Below, in pieces: positions 24,938 through 36,856 of a DNA stretch of 64,000 nt (position 1 is its first letter; every line of letters starts with the position of its first letter). Origin of the DNA: Alphaproteobacteria bacterium (GTDB taxonomy: Bacteria; Pseudomonadota; Alphaproteobacteria; Thalassobaculales; Thalassobaculaceae); assembly GCA_022822665.1 (NCBI GenBank), contig JAJEAR010000064.1:1-64000 (forward strand), written 5' to 3'. The position numbers and the translations under genes are program-made. Under the pieces are notes generated by a model. The model was not told the origin of the DNA, did no database searches, and saw only the letters and a program-made list of their open reading frames with translations.

Positions 24938-26515
24938 ATGCCTCGGGTCCTGATCGCCGACAGCCTCAGTGAGACCGCCACACTGATCTTCCGCCACCGC
25001 GGGGTCGATGTCGACCGCAAGGTCGATGTGGGTCCCGCCGAGCTTGCAGACTGCATCGGGAACTACGACGGGCTCGCGGTACGCTCGAGGACGCATGTGA
25101 CCTCCGAAGTCCTGCGCGCGGCGACCGTTCTCAGGGTCATCGGGCGAGCCGGAGTGGGCGTGGATACCATCGACGTTCCGGCAGCCACTGCGGCGGGCGT
25201 GGTTGTCATGAACACACCGTTCGGAAATGCGGTCACCACCGCCGAACACGCCATTGCCATGATGTGCACGCTGGCGCGCAACATCCCGGAGGCCGACGCG
25301 TCGACCCGGGCCGGCAAGTGGGAGAAGTCCCGCTTTGTCGGCATGGAACTCACCGGCAAGAAGCTCGGGATCATCGGCTGCGGGAACATCGGTTCAATCG
25401 TGGCGGATCGCGCCCGGGGCCTGAAGATGCGGGTTCTCGCCCATGACCCGTTCCTCACCGATGAACGGGCGGTCGCCCTGGGGGTACGCAAGGTTCCGCT
25501 CGACACACTGTACGCCGAAGCAGACGTGATCACGCTGCACACCCCGTTGTCCGATGCAACGCGCAACCTGATCGACGCAGAGGCGATCGGGCGCATGAAG
25601 CCCGGGGTCCGTATCGTCAACTGCGCCCGCGGGGGACTGATCGTCGAAACCGATCTTCGCGCCGCGCTTGAGTCCGGCCAGGTAGCGGGCGCGGCCGTCG
25701 ACGTGTTCTCCGAGGAGCCGGCCCACGACAATCCGCTGTTCGGGGCCCCCAACCTCGTGGCCACGCCCCACCTCGGCGCATCGACCACCGAGGCACAGGA
25801 GAAAGTTGCCGAGCAGATTGCCGAACAGATGGCGGACTACCTGCTCACGGGCGCCATCGTGAACGCAGTCAACATGCCCGCGGTCTCCGCCGAGGAGGTT
25901 CCGGTACTGCGGCCCTACATGGAACTCGCCGAACAGCTCGGGAGTTTTGCGGGCCAGATGGCAGCGGATGCAATCCGGTCGGTCAGCCTCGAATTCGAGG
26001 GGCTGGCGGTGACGGTCAATTCCGCGCCGGTGCTGTCGGCGGCACTTGCCGGCCTGCTTCGCCCGCAGGTCAACAGCGTCAACATGGTCAGCGCGCCCAG
26101 GATCGCCCAGTCCCGGGGAATCGCTGTCACCACGGTACGCCACGACCGGCCGTGCCACTACCAGACCCTGCTCAGGCTCACCGTCGAGGACGCATCGCGA
26201 ACCCGCACCCTGGCGGGGACCCTGTTTGCCGGCGACCGTCCGCGGCTGATCGACATCCAGGGCATAACCATGGAAGCCGAGTTCGCGCCAAACATGCTTT
26301 ACGTGCGCAACTACGACAGGCCCGGTCTCATCGGCGGGCTCGGCACCGCGCTCGGCGATGCAGGCCTCAACATCGCATCCCTGCAACTCGGCCGGCGCGA
26401 GAGCGGCGGCGAGGCGATCGTTCTCGTCGCAATCGACGGTGCCATTGACGACGAGGTCCTGAACACGGTCCGCGCACTGCCCCTCGTGGTGCGCGCGGAC
26501 CGGCTGCGGTTCTGA
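24938..26515 (+). CDS. serA: D-3-phosphoglycerate dehydrogenase (long form with ACT domain)
   Basis: A 525-residue NAD-dependent enzyme, the first step of serine synthesis from 3-phosphoglycerate. The nucleotide motif is GIIGCGNIGSIVADRA. The catalytic Arg, Glu and His occur in NCARGGLIVE, FSEEPAHDN and TPHLGAST. An intervening ASB domain and a C-terminal ACT domain (VRNYDRPGLIGGLGTALGD) give the usual ~526-residue form, which can be feedback-regulated by serine. GGAG lies before ATG 24938. It is convergent with the cyclase gene, seven bases apart. Confidence 0.96.
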   Translation: MPRVLIADSLSETATLIFRHRGVDVDRKVDVGPAELADCIGNYDGLAVRSRTHVTSEVLRAATVLRVIGRAGVGVDTIDVPAATAAGVVVMNTPFGNAVTTAEHAIAMMCTLARNIPEADASTRAGKWEKSRFVGMELTGKKLGIIGCGNIGSIVADRARGLKMRVLAHDPFLTDERAVALGVRKVPLDTLYAEADVITLHTPLSDATRNLIDAEAIGRMKPGVRIVNCARGGLIVETDLRAALESGQVAGAAVDVFSEEPAHDNPLFGAPNLVATPHLGASTTEAQEKVAEQIAEQMADYLLTGAIVNAVNMPAVSAEEVPVLRPYMELAEQLGSFAGQMAADAIRSVSLEFEGLAVTVNSAPVLSAALAGLLRPQVNSVNMVSAPRIAQSRGIAVTTVRHDRPCHYQTLLRLTVEDASRTRTLAGTLFAGDRPRLIDIQGITMEAEFAPNMLYVRNYDRPGLIGGLGTALGDAGLNIASLQLGRRESGGEAIVLVAIDGAIDDEVLNTVRALPLVVRADRLRF

Positions 26516-26522
26516 GCAGGCC

Positions 26523-27428
26523 CTATACCATGGCCACCGGGCGGACCGGGCAACCGGTCGCACCCTTGAGCTTCACCGGCAGCATCACCAGGCAGAACTC
26601 ATGGAGTCCCTGACGGCACAGTTCGTCCAGTACCAGGTTCTCTACGAGGTGCACGCCGGCCTCGGCCAGGCAATGCTGGTGCACCGGCATCATGATCTCG
26701 GGATGGCAGGTGCCCGGCAGCACTTCCACCGCCATGTTGTCGGCGCCGATCGTCACCACGTCGCAGCTTGTCAGCCATTGGGCCGCCTCGAGATCGAGCC
26801 CTGGTTCGCCAGCGAGGTACCGGGCATTGTCGGTCATGAAGAACCGGCCCCAGCCGGTATTGACGAACACTGCATCGCCACGGGCAGGCGCCACACCCGC
26901 AGCGTCGCAGGCGCGCTTGAGGTCATCGACGCCTACCGGGCGCCCTGCCTCGAGATGCGCGCCATCGTCGAGACCCGAAACGTCGAGACAGATCCCGCGG
27001 GTGATGATAGGGGGAATGTTCTCCACGCCGAGATCGATCAGGCCCCAGTCGCCGACACTCTCGTCGATGCTGTGTCCGCCGTAGAGGTGTTCACCGATCG
27101 AGAAATGCCCGAGCGAATCGATATGGGTGCCCACATGGGTGGTCATCTCGATGCGTTCGAGATTGGCCCCGACATTGTTTGTGGCCCCCATCTGCGCGCG
27201 GATCTTCATGCTGTTTCGGGCCGTAGCCGAGGAGGAGATGATGTAGGGGGTCTGGTTCGGCGCCATGTACGGCGCGCCCATCTCGATGACGTGGGACAGG
27301 TCAACTATCCGTCCCTCCCGAACCTTGGAAAGCGCCGCGAGCGTGGTTGTCGCGTCGAGGAGATGGCCGGCCGCGCCGACCTGGTCACCCGCCCCCCAGC
27401 GAGCATGATCGTGAACGCAATTGGTCAT
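26523..27428 (-). CDS. Cyclase/kynurenine formamidase-like hydrolase
   Basis: A 301-residue member of the cyclase family (PF04199-type metal hydrolases that include KynB). The metal motif HVGTHIDSLGHF is complete, preceded by VDLSHVIEMGAP and followed by a C-terminal H-x-x-C/E-like region (PGTCHPEIMMPVHQHCLAEAG). Family members hydrolyse amide or lactone bonds; the substrate is not readable, and no tryptophan-degradation genes are nearby. The ATG at 27428 is used; the frame extends slightly upstream without support. Confidence 0.85.
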   Translation of the reverse strand: MTNCVHDHARWGAGDQVGAAGHLLDATTTLAALSKVREGRIVDLSHVIEMGAPYMAPNQTPYIISSSATARNSMKIRAQMGATNNVGANLERIEMTTHVGTHIDSLGHFSIGEHLYGGHSIDESVGDWGLIDLGVENIPPIITRGICLDVSGLDDGAHLEAGRPVGVDDLKRACDAAGVAPARGDAVFVNTGWGRFFMTDNARYLAGEPGLDLEAAQWLTSCDVVTIGADNMAVEVLPGTCHPEIMMPVHQHCLAEAGVHLVENLVLDELCRQGLHEFCLVMLPVKLKGATGCPVRPVAMV

Positions 27429-27893
27429 GGTCTCCCCCGTCCCTGCGCCGGATGCGCACCATGGCACCCGTGCCCGATCTTACGGTGGGGGCCGGGACCC
27501 GTCCAATGCCGCTTCCCGACTTGGTGCCACAGTCCGGCAACGTGACGTTTGCCGGGCATCCGGTGTTCGCGGCAACCGGGGCGCTCCTTGCCTCTCACGG
27601 AAGTGGGCCGCATCGAGCTGGTCCACAGCCGGGGTCGTCCCGGGGAACGGGTGATACGCGAGTGCGATCGTGATTCGCCGAAGTCGACAGCAACCTGCGG
27701 CCTCGCGTGGGGCTGCCGGTACCGGCAGCCGCGAGCACGAGAGCGACGCGGCGATGCCGCAAATGCCGTTCGAACCATCACCGCACGGTGACAGAATGCA
27801 GCGGACATGTGTATATCTGGCCAGTATGAGGGCAACGGCCCTGTCCCGTTTCGACCGGGCTTCGTGCGGTGCGGAGGCTCAGAAGGCCCCTCC
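27429..27893. other. Gene-free divergent intergenic region
   Basis: About 465 bp between the divergent cyclase and tandem-GT2 genes, containing short overlapping frames without motifs. Both promoters should lie here; none is convincing by eye. Confidence 0.4.
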
Positions 27894-29933
27894 ATGATCA
27901 TTGACTCACGATCAGAGCCTGAACCGGCACAACGCGAACTGCACCATTCCTCCCCCGTGGTCGAACTGGAAACGGCGAAAATAAGTCAAGGGTCTGCTCC
28001 GGCGGCCTCCGGGTTCTGCCAGGAGGCTTCCGCACAACCGGATTTCGGGTCGAGTACGCAGGCGGAGAACCCGCCTCGCTCCTTAGCGTCGGAACTCAGG
28101 CACCCCCAGCCGGAGCCCCGCCTCGATATCTCCGTGGTTACGTTCAATTCAGCCGGCCATGTGGACCGACTGGTGGAGAGCCTGACCCGACAGACCTACG
28201 ACATGACCCGGGCGCGGATCACCTTCGTGGACAACAGCAGCACCGACAACACCGTCGAGAGGCTCTCGGTGCTCAGATGGGACAAGGTCGGGCTGTTCCA
28301 TTCCTACGACGTCATGGAGAATGCGACCAACGATGGCTTTGGAAGAGCTCACAACCGCGCGTTGCGTGACGGCCATGCGCCGTTCGCCCTCATTCTCAAT
28401 CCGGACACCGAGCTCTATCCCGACTGCATCGAGAGACTCGTCGAGGCCGCCGAGAACGACAGTTCAAGTGTCGGCGCATGGGAACCGAGACAGGTGCCCT
28501 ACGAGCACCCCAAGCAGTACAACCCGGTATCCATGAACTCTCCGTGGTGCTGCGGTGCCGCCTTGTTGCTCCGCCGCGACGCTTTCGCGGCGGTGGAAGG
28601 GTTTGACGAACGGATCTTCCTCTACTGTGAGGATGTCGACCTGTGCTGGCGGATCAGGTACGCCGGCTGGACGCTGCGGTATGTTCCGTCGGCATGCATC
28701 CGGCACCACACCTACGAGTTCGCAGGCCAGGTCAAGCCCGTGCAGCTGATCCACAGCGTGCTCGGCATGCTCTACATCCGCACCCGTTTCGGCAGTTTCT
28801 CGGACATGCTGCGGGGCTACGGTATCTACTTGGCGATCCTGCTTGGCCGCAGGTACTTTCCCGGTCAACGCAAGGATCTCCTGGTCATCGGAACCCGCTA
28901 CGCCCGGGACTTCCGGCATTTCATGAAAAAGCGCCGGAAGTTCGGAGAGGCCTATTTCAGCGGCCTGAACTTTGCACCGACCCGGCTCGGAGCGTTTCAC
29001 GTGGTCACGCCGTTTCCGGACCTGGATCAGCATCCGATGGTCTCCGTCCTGGTCCGGACCGTCGGTAGGAAGGCCCAGCTCGAACGGGCGTTGCGAACCA
29101 TCGCCAACCAAACCTACCGGCCTCTCGAAGCCGTGGTAATCGAGGACGGTCCTTCCACGGTGGAAGACGTCATCGACAGGTTTCCGGGACTGGACATCGT
29201 CTACCGCGCACTGGGGGAAACCCGGGGAAGGTGCGTTTCCGGCAACACTGCAATGGAACTCGCATCCGGCTCCTACCTGTGCTTTCTCGACGAGGACGAC
29301 GAACTGTTTGCCGACCATGTCGAGCAGCTGGTTGCCTGCCTGAAGAACTCCGATGCGCGCGCGGCGTATTCCACGGCTTTCGAGGTCCGTACCGAGTGGG
29401 ACGACAATCACGAGATCGTCCGGGAAGGCTCGCGGGACGTGGTGTTCAATCGACCCTTCACCTACGTCGAACTGTGCCACCGCAACATCATGCCGATCTG
29501 CTGCGTCCTGTTCGAGCGCACTCTGTTCGAAGAGTGCGGCGGGATGGATCCGGCACTGGAAAACCAGGAAGACTGGGACCTGTGGGTGCGGTACGCAGCT
29601 CATGCGGGACCATTCGCGCATATCGAGAAGACCACGGCGCTCTACCGTGTTCCGATGGTTCACCAGCAGGTAGGCGCCAGGCAGGAATCCCTGGAGCGGT
29701 ACTACGCGATTGCCAGGGAAAAGCACCGGGAACTGGACGTATCCCTGAATGCCGGACAGATCGGGAGCGAATACGAGCAGCTGGTCGAGGAATACGCCGA
29801 CACCCTGGGTGTGTCGGCGGGGTCCCTGCTCGTCCTGCGTAGCCGTGCACTGCACGTTCGGATATTCCGCTGGTTCGTGCGGACGGTTCTGCGGCTGGGC
29901 CTGAAGGTACTCGGCAACCACACGACACGGTGA
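27894..29933 (+). CDS. Tandem GT2 glycosyltransferase B
   Basis: A 679-residue paralogue of the protein at 21268-23118. The first ~75 residues are a low-complexity Glu/Pro/Ser-rich leader not present in A. Domain 1: DISVVTFNSAGHVDRLV, FVDNSSTDNTV, ILNPDTELYPD, GFDERIFLYCEDVDLCWRI. Linker with GRRYFPGQRKD. Domain 2: MVSVLVRTVGRKAQLERAL, VVIEDGPSTVEDV, LCFLDEDDELFADH, NQEDWDLWVRY. Both metal-binding acidic motifs are intact. The ATG at 27894 was chosen over an upstream in-frame ATG because of the position of family sequence. Likely adds two sugars to the surface glycan. Confidence 0.83.
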   Translation: MIIDSRSEPEPAQRELHHSSPVVELETAKISQGSAPAASGFCQEASAQPDFGSSTQAENPPRSLASELRHPQPEPRLDISVVTFNSAGHVDRLVESLTRQTYDMTRARITFVDNSSTDNTVERLSVLRWDKVGLFHSYDVMENATNDGFGRAHNRALRDGHAPFALILNPDTELYPDCIERLVEAAENDSSSVGAWEPRQVPYEHPKQYNPVSMNSPWCCGAALLLRRDAFAAVEGFDERIFLYCEDVDLCWRIRYAGWTLRYVPSACIRHHTYEFAGQVKPVQLIHSVLGMLYIRTRFGSFSDMLRGYGIYLAILLGRRYFPGQRKDLLVIGTRYARDFRHFMKKRRKFGEAYFSGLNFAPTRLGAFHVVTPFPDLDQHPMVSVLVRTVGRKAQLERALRTIANQTYRPLEAVVIEDGPSTVEDVIDRFPGLDIVYRALGETRGRCVSGNTAMELASGSYLCFLDEDDELFADHVEQLVACLKNSDARAAYSTAFEVRTEWDDNHEIVREGSRDVVFNRPFTYVELCHRNIMPICCVLFERTLFEECGGMDPALENQEDWDLWVRYAAHAGPFAHIEKTTALYRVPMVHQQVGARQESLERYYAIAREKHRELDVSLNAGQIGSEYEQLVEEYADTLGVSAGSLLVLRSRALHVRIFRWFVRTVLRLGLKVLGNHTTR

Positions 29934-30201
29934 GCGGCACGGGCCTTACCTGCCCCTGTGTGTGAGGCTCCACACTGTCGACGGAGAGCCTGTTCATGGG
30001 CGCAGGGCCTGCACGAAGTTGCCCGGATCGATGTCATGATCGACAGATCATTTCCGCCTGGCTCTCCGACGAGCCGGCCAGGGGTGCGGGGCCGTCATCG
30101 ACAGGCCAATCGCCCCGAATGACCGCGAGTATCTGCCCGGACCCCGCCCGAAGCGAGGATGGCCGGGTCCCGAGACGGCCGGAGCCCCGGATCAGTCCGG
30201 G

Positions 30202-31116
30202 TTGATCCCCGGACAGGGCCTGCCTGCTCCCGTACCCGCGGCACCGTGCAGTTCTCCTGGATTTCCATCAGTGAATTCGCAGCGTGATCCGCTCCTGGCG
30301 TCGGTCGGAAGCGAAAAGGCACGCGCCAGCGAGGCAGATCTGTCCGTGTCCGTGATCGTCGTGAATTACAACGGTGGAGAGCACCTGCGAAAGTGCATGG
30401 GGCACCTGCGCACCCAGACCGTGACCGAATTCGAGGTCATCGTCGTCGACAACGGCTCGCACGACGGGTTACTCGCGCATGTTCTCGGCGACCCCCGCTT
30501 CCGGGTCCTTGATCATGGACACAACACCGGGCTCGCCGTTGCCAACAACCGCGCCGTGGAGATCGCACGATCCTCCTGGATCGCGTTGCTCAACAACGAC
30601 GCCTTCCCAGCGCTTGACTGACTGGAACGTCTGCTGCGCGCGGCAGAAACTCGTCCGGAGTTCTCGTTCTTCGGATCGCATCAGTTCCTGTTCGAGCCCC
30701 CCGGAACACCTGTAGGGCCGGGGTGACGTCCTCGATGGTACGGCGACATGCTGGCGCGCAACGGTCTCGCATGGCGACGGAACCACATGGTGTCGGCCGA
30801 CCTGGCCGTGCAGGAGTCTGACCAGCTCTTCGGCGCCTGTGCCGCAGCTGCACTCTATGCGCAGCTGCACTCTATGACAGGGAGGCGTTCAAGGAAGTCG
30901 GCGGTTTCGAGGAATCGTAATTCTGCTACTTCGAGGACGTCGCCCTGTCGTTCAAGTTGCGGCTGGCCGGTCACAGGCGCCTGCATGTCGCCGATGCGGT
31001 TGTCCATCACGTCGGTTCGGCGTCAGCCGGAATGACAAGAGAATTCCAAGTCTATCACGGCTACCAGAACCTGGTCTGGTCGTTCTGCAAGAACATGCCG
31101 ACCGAGCTTCTTCTCG
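30202..31116 (+). pseudogene. 5' part of a dead GT2 glycosyltransferase gene (before the IS)
   Basis: Starts as a normal GT2 gene (SVSVIVVNYNGGEHLRKCM, VIVVDNGSHDG, NTGLAVANNRAVE, IALLNNDAFP). It is then broken by TGA at 30619, where family alignment expects Trp (ALD-stop-LERLLRAA), a second frame loss near 30724, a 17-bp tandem duplication at 30843-30876 and a stop near 30919 (FEES-stop-FCYFEDV). It resumes through LSFKLRLAG, VVHHVG and YHGYQNLVWSFCKNM up to the IS insertion point. The downstream remainder lies at 33894-34195. A start at the ATG 30202 or the GTG at 30271 is possible. Confidence 0.85.
30843..30876 (+). repeat. 17-bp tandem duplication inside the dead glycosyltransferase gene
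   Basis: CGCAGCTGCACTCTATG occurs at 30843-30859 and again exactly at 30860-30876. Because 17 is not a multiple of three it shifts the frame; removing one copy restores AAALYDREAFKEVGGF, a GT2-like segment. Confidence 0.9.
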
Positions 31117-31163
31117 TGTAGCGCGTCAATCTGGGTGAGACCTGCGCGTCAATCTGGGTGAGA
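31117..31163 (+). repeat. Left end of the IS21 element with two terminal sub-repeats
   Basis: The motif GCGCGTCAATCTGGGTGAGA occurs at 31121-31140 and, nearly the same, at 31144-31163. Multiple transposase-binding repeats at each end are typical of IS21. The outermost base pairs are TG. Confidence 0.85.
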
Positions 31164-31355
31164 TTCCTGACGGCGTTGGCGACGAGCAGGATTCCGGTTT
31201 GCGTCGTGGATTTCAAGCTGTTTTCTGGTTGTGATTTTCGCGCCGCGACATCTGGTTTCTGGACAGTGTCGTTGCGGCGCTCGGCGACAGCAGTGCGGAG
31301 GGTCCGCGGAGGCGATCTGCCGGGCCGTGTCCGGCCTGTCGGTCGGGCCGAGGTT

Positions 31356-33887
<2,532 letters not shown>

Positions 33888-33893
33888 TTCTCG

Positions 33894-34195
33894 GGAACTT
33901 CCCTGCCTTTCTCCTGCTGTTGCTGCGGATCCTGATCACTGACGGCATGCTCGGTCGTCGCACCACGCTGCTGAGAGCCTTTCGTGACGCCGTCCTTGGA
34001 TTGCCCGCAGTCCTGCTCAAGCGACGCCCGGCAGTGCAGAGACTGCAGCGAGTCCCCAGCGCGGAGATCGCCCGGAACTTCGGAGCATCGAGGCATTTCC
34101 GGGAACTGGTCAGTGGAGTCATGTCCAGGAGGCTTGCCAGACTGCGCAAGTTGCTCTCCAGAACACTCGGGAGGGCAAGAGGTATGTTCTGGTAG
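33894..34195 (+). pseudogene. 3' part of the dead GT2 glycosyltransferase gene (after the IS)
   Basis: Continues the interrupted gene: after removal of the IS and one TTCTCG copy the frame reads ELLLGNFPAFLLLLLRIL, then a basic helical C-terminal region (LGRRTTLLRAFRDAV, LKRRPAVQRLQRV) ending at a TAG at 34193-34195. This is the usual tail of GT2 proteins with a 'GYQNLVWSFxKNMP' motif upstream. Confidence 0.8.
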
Positions 34196-34375
34196 CATGA
34201 TGCTGACGCAGTGTATGTCATATTGCCTGTATCGCCAGGTCCTTTCGCCACGCTGGCCATGGCTCAGCCCGAACGGAACCTGTTCAATAGTCATGGCCGC
34301 GCGGGACAATCCGCAAAGCATGAATGGCAGTGGGTAAACACGAAGGACTCATCGCATTTGGCAATCGGTCTCGGG

Positions 34376-36826
34376 TCACAATCCAACGAGACCGAACGCC
34401 TTGCCGCGCGAGTATGCAACCGGACGTTGTGTGATGGAGTGCCTGTAGTGCTTCCGCGTAAACCGGACCAACTCGTTCATCGAATAGTCCACGATCTCTC
34501 GAACCGAGACCTGCCGATCAACATTGCTGTCTGCGGCGCCACTCATCCCCTGCAGCAGGATGTAGGTCAGGACGCCATGTTCCTCATGGATCAGTTCCTT
34601 TGCCTTTTCGTCCGCCTGCGATGCGGCAATGACATGAACGCCGCCAACCCTTGCCATCTGGCGCAGGGTTTTCTGCGTGCGTGAATCATCGAACGCCTGA
34701 AGCGCAGCACCCGAGAAGCATGCGTCCAGAACCACGAACACACGTCGTGCCTTGATTCCGCTGGTCAGCAGCGTCATCAGTTCCCGGCTCGACAGGGCAT
34801 GCTTCCTGATCAGCTGGTTCAGTCTTTCTTCCGACGTACCATTCTGCCATTCATCACTGTAGGGCATCATGTACCATTCCCAGCCATTGCCCTTGCCTTG
34901 CCTGAGGGCTTGCCCGTGACCGGAGAACAGGACCACCAGCACATCTTCCGGATCTGTTTTCAGGTTGCGCAATACGCTGGAAATCGCGTTCCTGTCAGCC
35001 GAGCCCTCCAGAACGGTATGCACGTGAACGTTCCGGTACGCTGGCTCCCCGGTACCGGTCAGAACCTTCCCGCTCCGTTGCCTGATGGTCTTGGTGAACG
35101 TCTCTGCATCCTTTGTTGCGTAGAACAGCTTCCAGGGTGGTACTCCATAGTTGTCGATACCGATCGCAACGACGTGCAGATCAGCTGTCGGATCAGCGGG
35201 AGCGGCATGCTGCAGGGAACGAACGGCCTGCTGTCCCTCGACACCGTTTTGCGTCACCGCCATGGCGCGAAACTCGTTGGAACCGGAAACCAGCCCGATA
35301 CGGCTGGAAAGACGACCCTGTCCATCTGCCTGGGCAACCAGCTTGCCGTTGTGATAGAGCCGGATCGACCGGATCCGGTCCCGGGGATAGTCGGATTCCG
35401 TTCTGACCGTGACGGCAACGGCGGCGTTCCTGTCAGGGGCCCCGAGATCCATCGACACGGTCGGTGGACGGCTGAACCCTTCCATCAGGTTCCGTGAATC
35501 CGACGTGAGCAGTTCGTCCCCTCTTCGGACCTTGCGCAGAAGTGCCGGTTCGTAGTGCGTGGCTGAAAACGCATCCACCGGGAGTACGACAGCAGTGTTG
35601 TCTGTTCCGGCTGCGCCGGACATGGCCACGGCATCGATTCCGTCCTGTGATCCGTCGAACCTGCCTTCGGCGTCGACGACAGTCCATCCGTCCTCGGTCG
35701 AGATCAACTGCGCGATGGGCCTGCCATCGGCACGACCAGCCCTGGTCGGATGGATCGCGACCTGGCCATCCTCCCCTCCGATCAGCAGCCACCCGCTGGT
35801 GGCGTCGATGGCGAGCGCGCCCTGGCGACCGGCCTCGAGCGTGCGGATGAACGTGCCACCACCGTCCCTGGACCAGAGTTCAACATGCTCGCTTCCGTCT
35901 CCGGCGGCAGCAAGTCTGCCGTCAGCGTCAAGAGCCAGGGTATTGATGGGGCCGGAGATCCGCGTCTCCTTGCGGAAGACTCGCCGGGGTGAGTGCTCGA
36001 TATTCCACAGGCACAGTGCTCCTGCCGCGTCGCCGACAAGGAGGTGCCGGGTGCGAAGGGCAAGTGCCGTGATGCGGGTGTCCCGAGTGCAGGAAATCCG
36101 GACTGGTTCTGGTTTCCATCGCCGGCTTGCGAACCGAAGCGTTACTCCGTGCCCCTGCTCTCCAGACACATAGGCCAGCATATTTCCGTCTCGCGACACT
36201 CCAGGCCGAGCGTCATGTGCCGCATCGGGAAGAATGAACACGAAGCCGGACACCGGTCGCGCAAACCAGGCGCCATTCAGTGCGCGATAGACGAACAGTC
36301 CGCCGCTATCGGAGAGCGCGGGGCGTGCGCCAGGATCGAAAAGGTGGACCGGTTCGGATATCGACCGGCGTTTCCGGTCCGGACCAACCGTGAAGACAGC
36401 TCCGTCAGGTCGCGCAACAGTGGCACTGGCGTCCGGGTCCCCGGTCGACAGGGCCGTTGCGACACCGTTCCCGTCAGGGACATGCGCGAACTGCAGGCCC
36501 CGTACGAGATCCCACCATCTCAGGCTGCCGTCATCAAGCGAAACCAGAAGCGTAGAGCCATCCGGACCAAGGGCAAGACCGGTGATGGCACCGGCCAGAC
36601 GGCCCGGGTCAATGGTGATCCGGGTATTGACCACCTGATATCGTCGATCCGACCCGATCGCTCTGCCCGAATCCATCAGACGGGGTCCTATGATCGATCC
36701 AATCGGAGGGGGAGGGAGAGGACGAAATCTCAAGCCCTGTGCAAGAACTGGGGCCGCAATTGCACACAATGTCACGACAATCAGGAGCGCCGTCAGACCG
36801 GTGCGGGCAGTTGACACGCGGACCAT
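34376..36826 (-). CDS. Exported caspase-like (C14) protease with WD40-like repeats
   Basis: An 816-residue protein. An N-terminal signal peptide (LTALLIVVTLCAIAAPVLA) sends it across the inner membrane. Residues ~80-400 form beta-propeller-like repeats (GAITGLALGPDGSTLLVS, ALAIDATSGWLLIGG, WDL/WSR endings). The C-terminal ~250 residues are a caspase p20-like domain with the catalytic His at about 637 (VLFSGHG) and Cys at about 703 (VVLDACFSG). No obvious self-processing site is seen. It is the last gene of a five-gene same-strand run with a second caspase, two DUF4384-like proteins and an autotransporter-like protein. Substrates unknown. Confidence 0.85.
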   Translation of the reverse strand: MVRVSTARTGLTALLIVVTLCAIAAPVLAQGLRFRPLPPPPIGSIIGPRLMDSGRAIGSDRRYQVVNTRITIDPGRLAGAITGLALGPDGSTLLVSLDDGSLRWWDLVRGLQFAHVPDGNGVATALSTGDPDASATVARPDGAVFTVGPDRKRRSISEPVHLFDPGARPALSDSGGLFVYRALNGAWFARPVSGFVFILPDAAHDARPGVSRDGNMLAYVSGEQGHGVTLRFASRRWKPEPVRISCTRDTRITALALRTRHLLVGDAAGALCLWNIEHSPRRVFRKETRISGPINTLALDADGRLAAAGDGSEHVELWSRDGGGTFIRTLEAGRQGALAIDATSGWLLIGGEDGQVAIHPTRAGRADGRPIAQLISTEDGWTVVDAEGRFDGSQDGIDAVAMSGAAGTDNTAVVLPVDAFSATHYEPALLRKVRRGDELLTSDSRNLMEGFSRPPTVSMDLGAPDRNAAVAVTVRTESDYPRDRIRSIRLYHNGKLVAQADGQGRLSSRIGLVSGSNEFRAMAVTQNGVEGQQAVRSLQHAAPADPTADLHVVAIGIDNYGVPPWKLFYATKDAETFTKTIRQRSGKVLTGTGEPAYRNVHVHTVLEGSADRNAISSVLRNLKTDPEDVLVVLFSGHGQALRQGKGNGWEWYMMPYSDEWQNGTSEERLNQLIRKHALSSRELMTLLTSGIKARRVFVVLDACFSGAALQAFDDSRTQKTLRQMARVGGVHVIAASQADEKAKELIHEEHGVLTYILLQGMSGAADSNVDRQVSVREIVDYSMNELVRFTRKHYRHSITQRPVAYSRGKAFGLVGL

Positions 36827-36856
36827 GCATGCACCCCTTGCCTGATGCCCGCAGCG

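Noticed and set aside
28464-29921. 485-residue minus-strand frame opposite tandem GT2 B
   Set aside because: Antisense of an intact two-domain glycosyltransferase.
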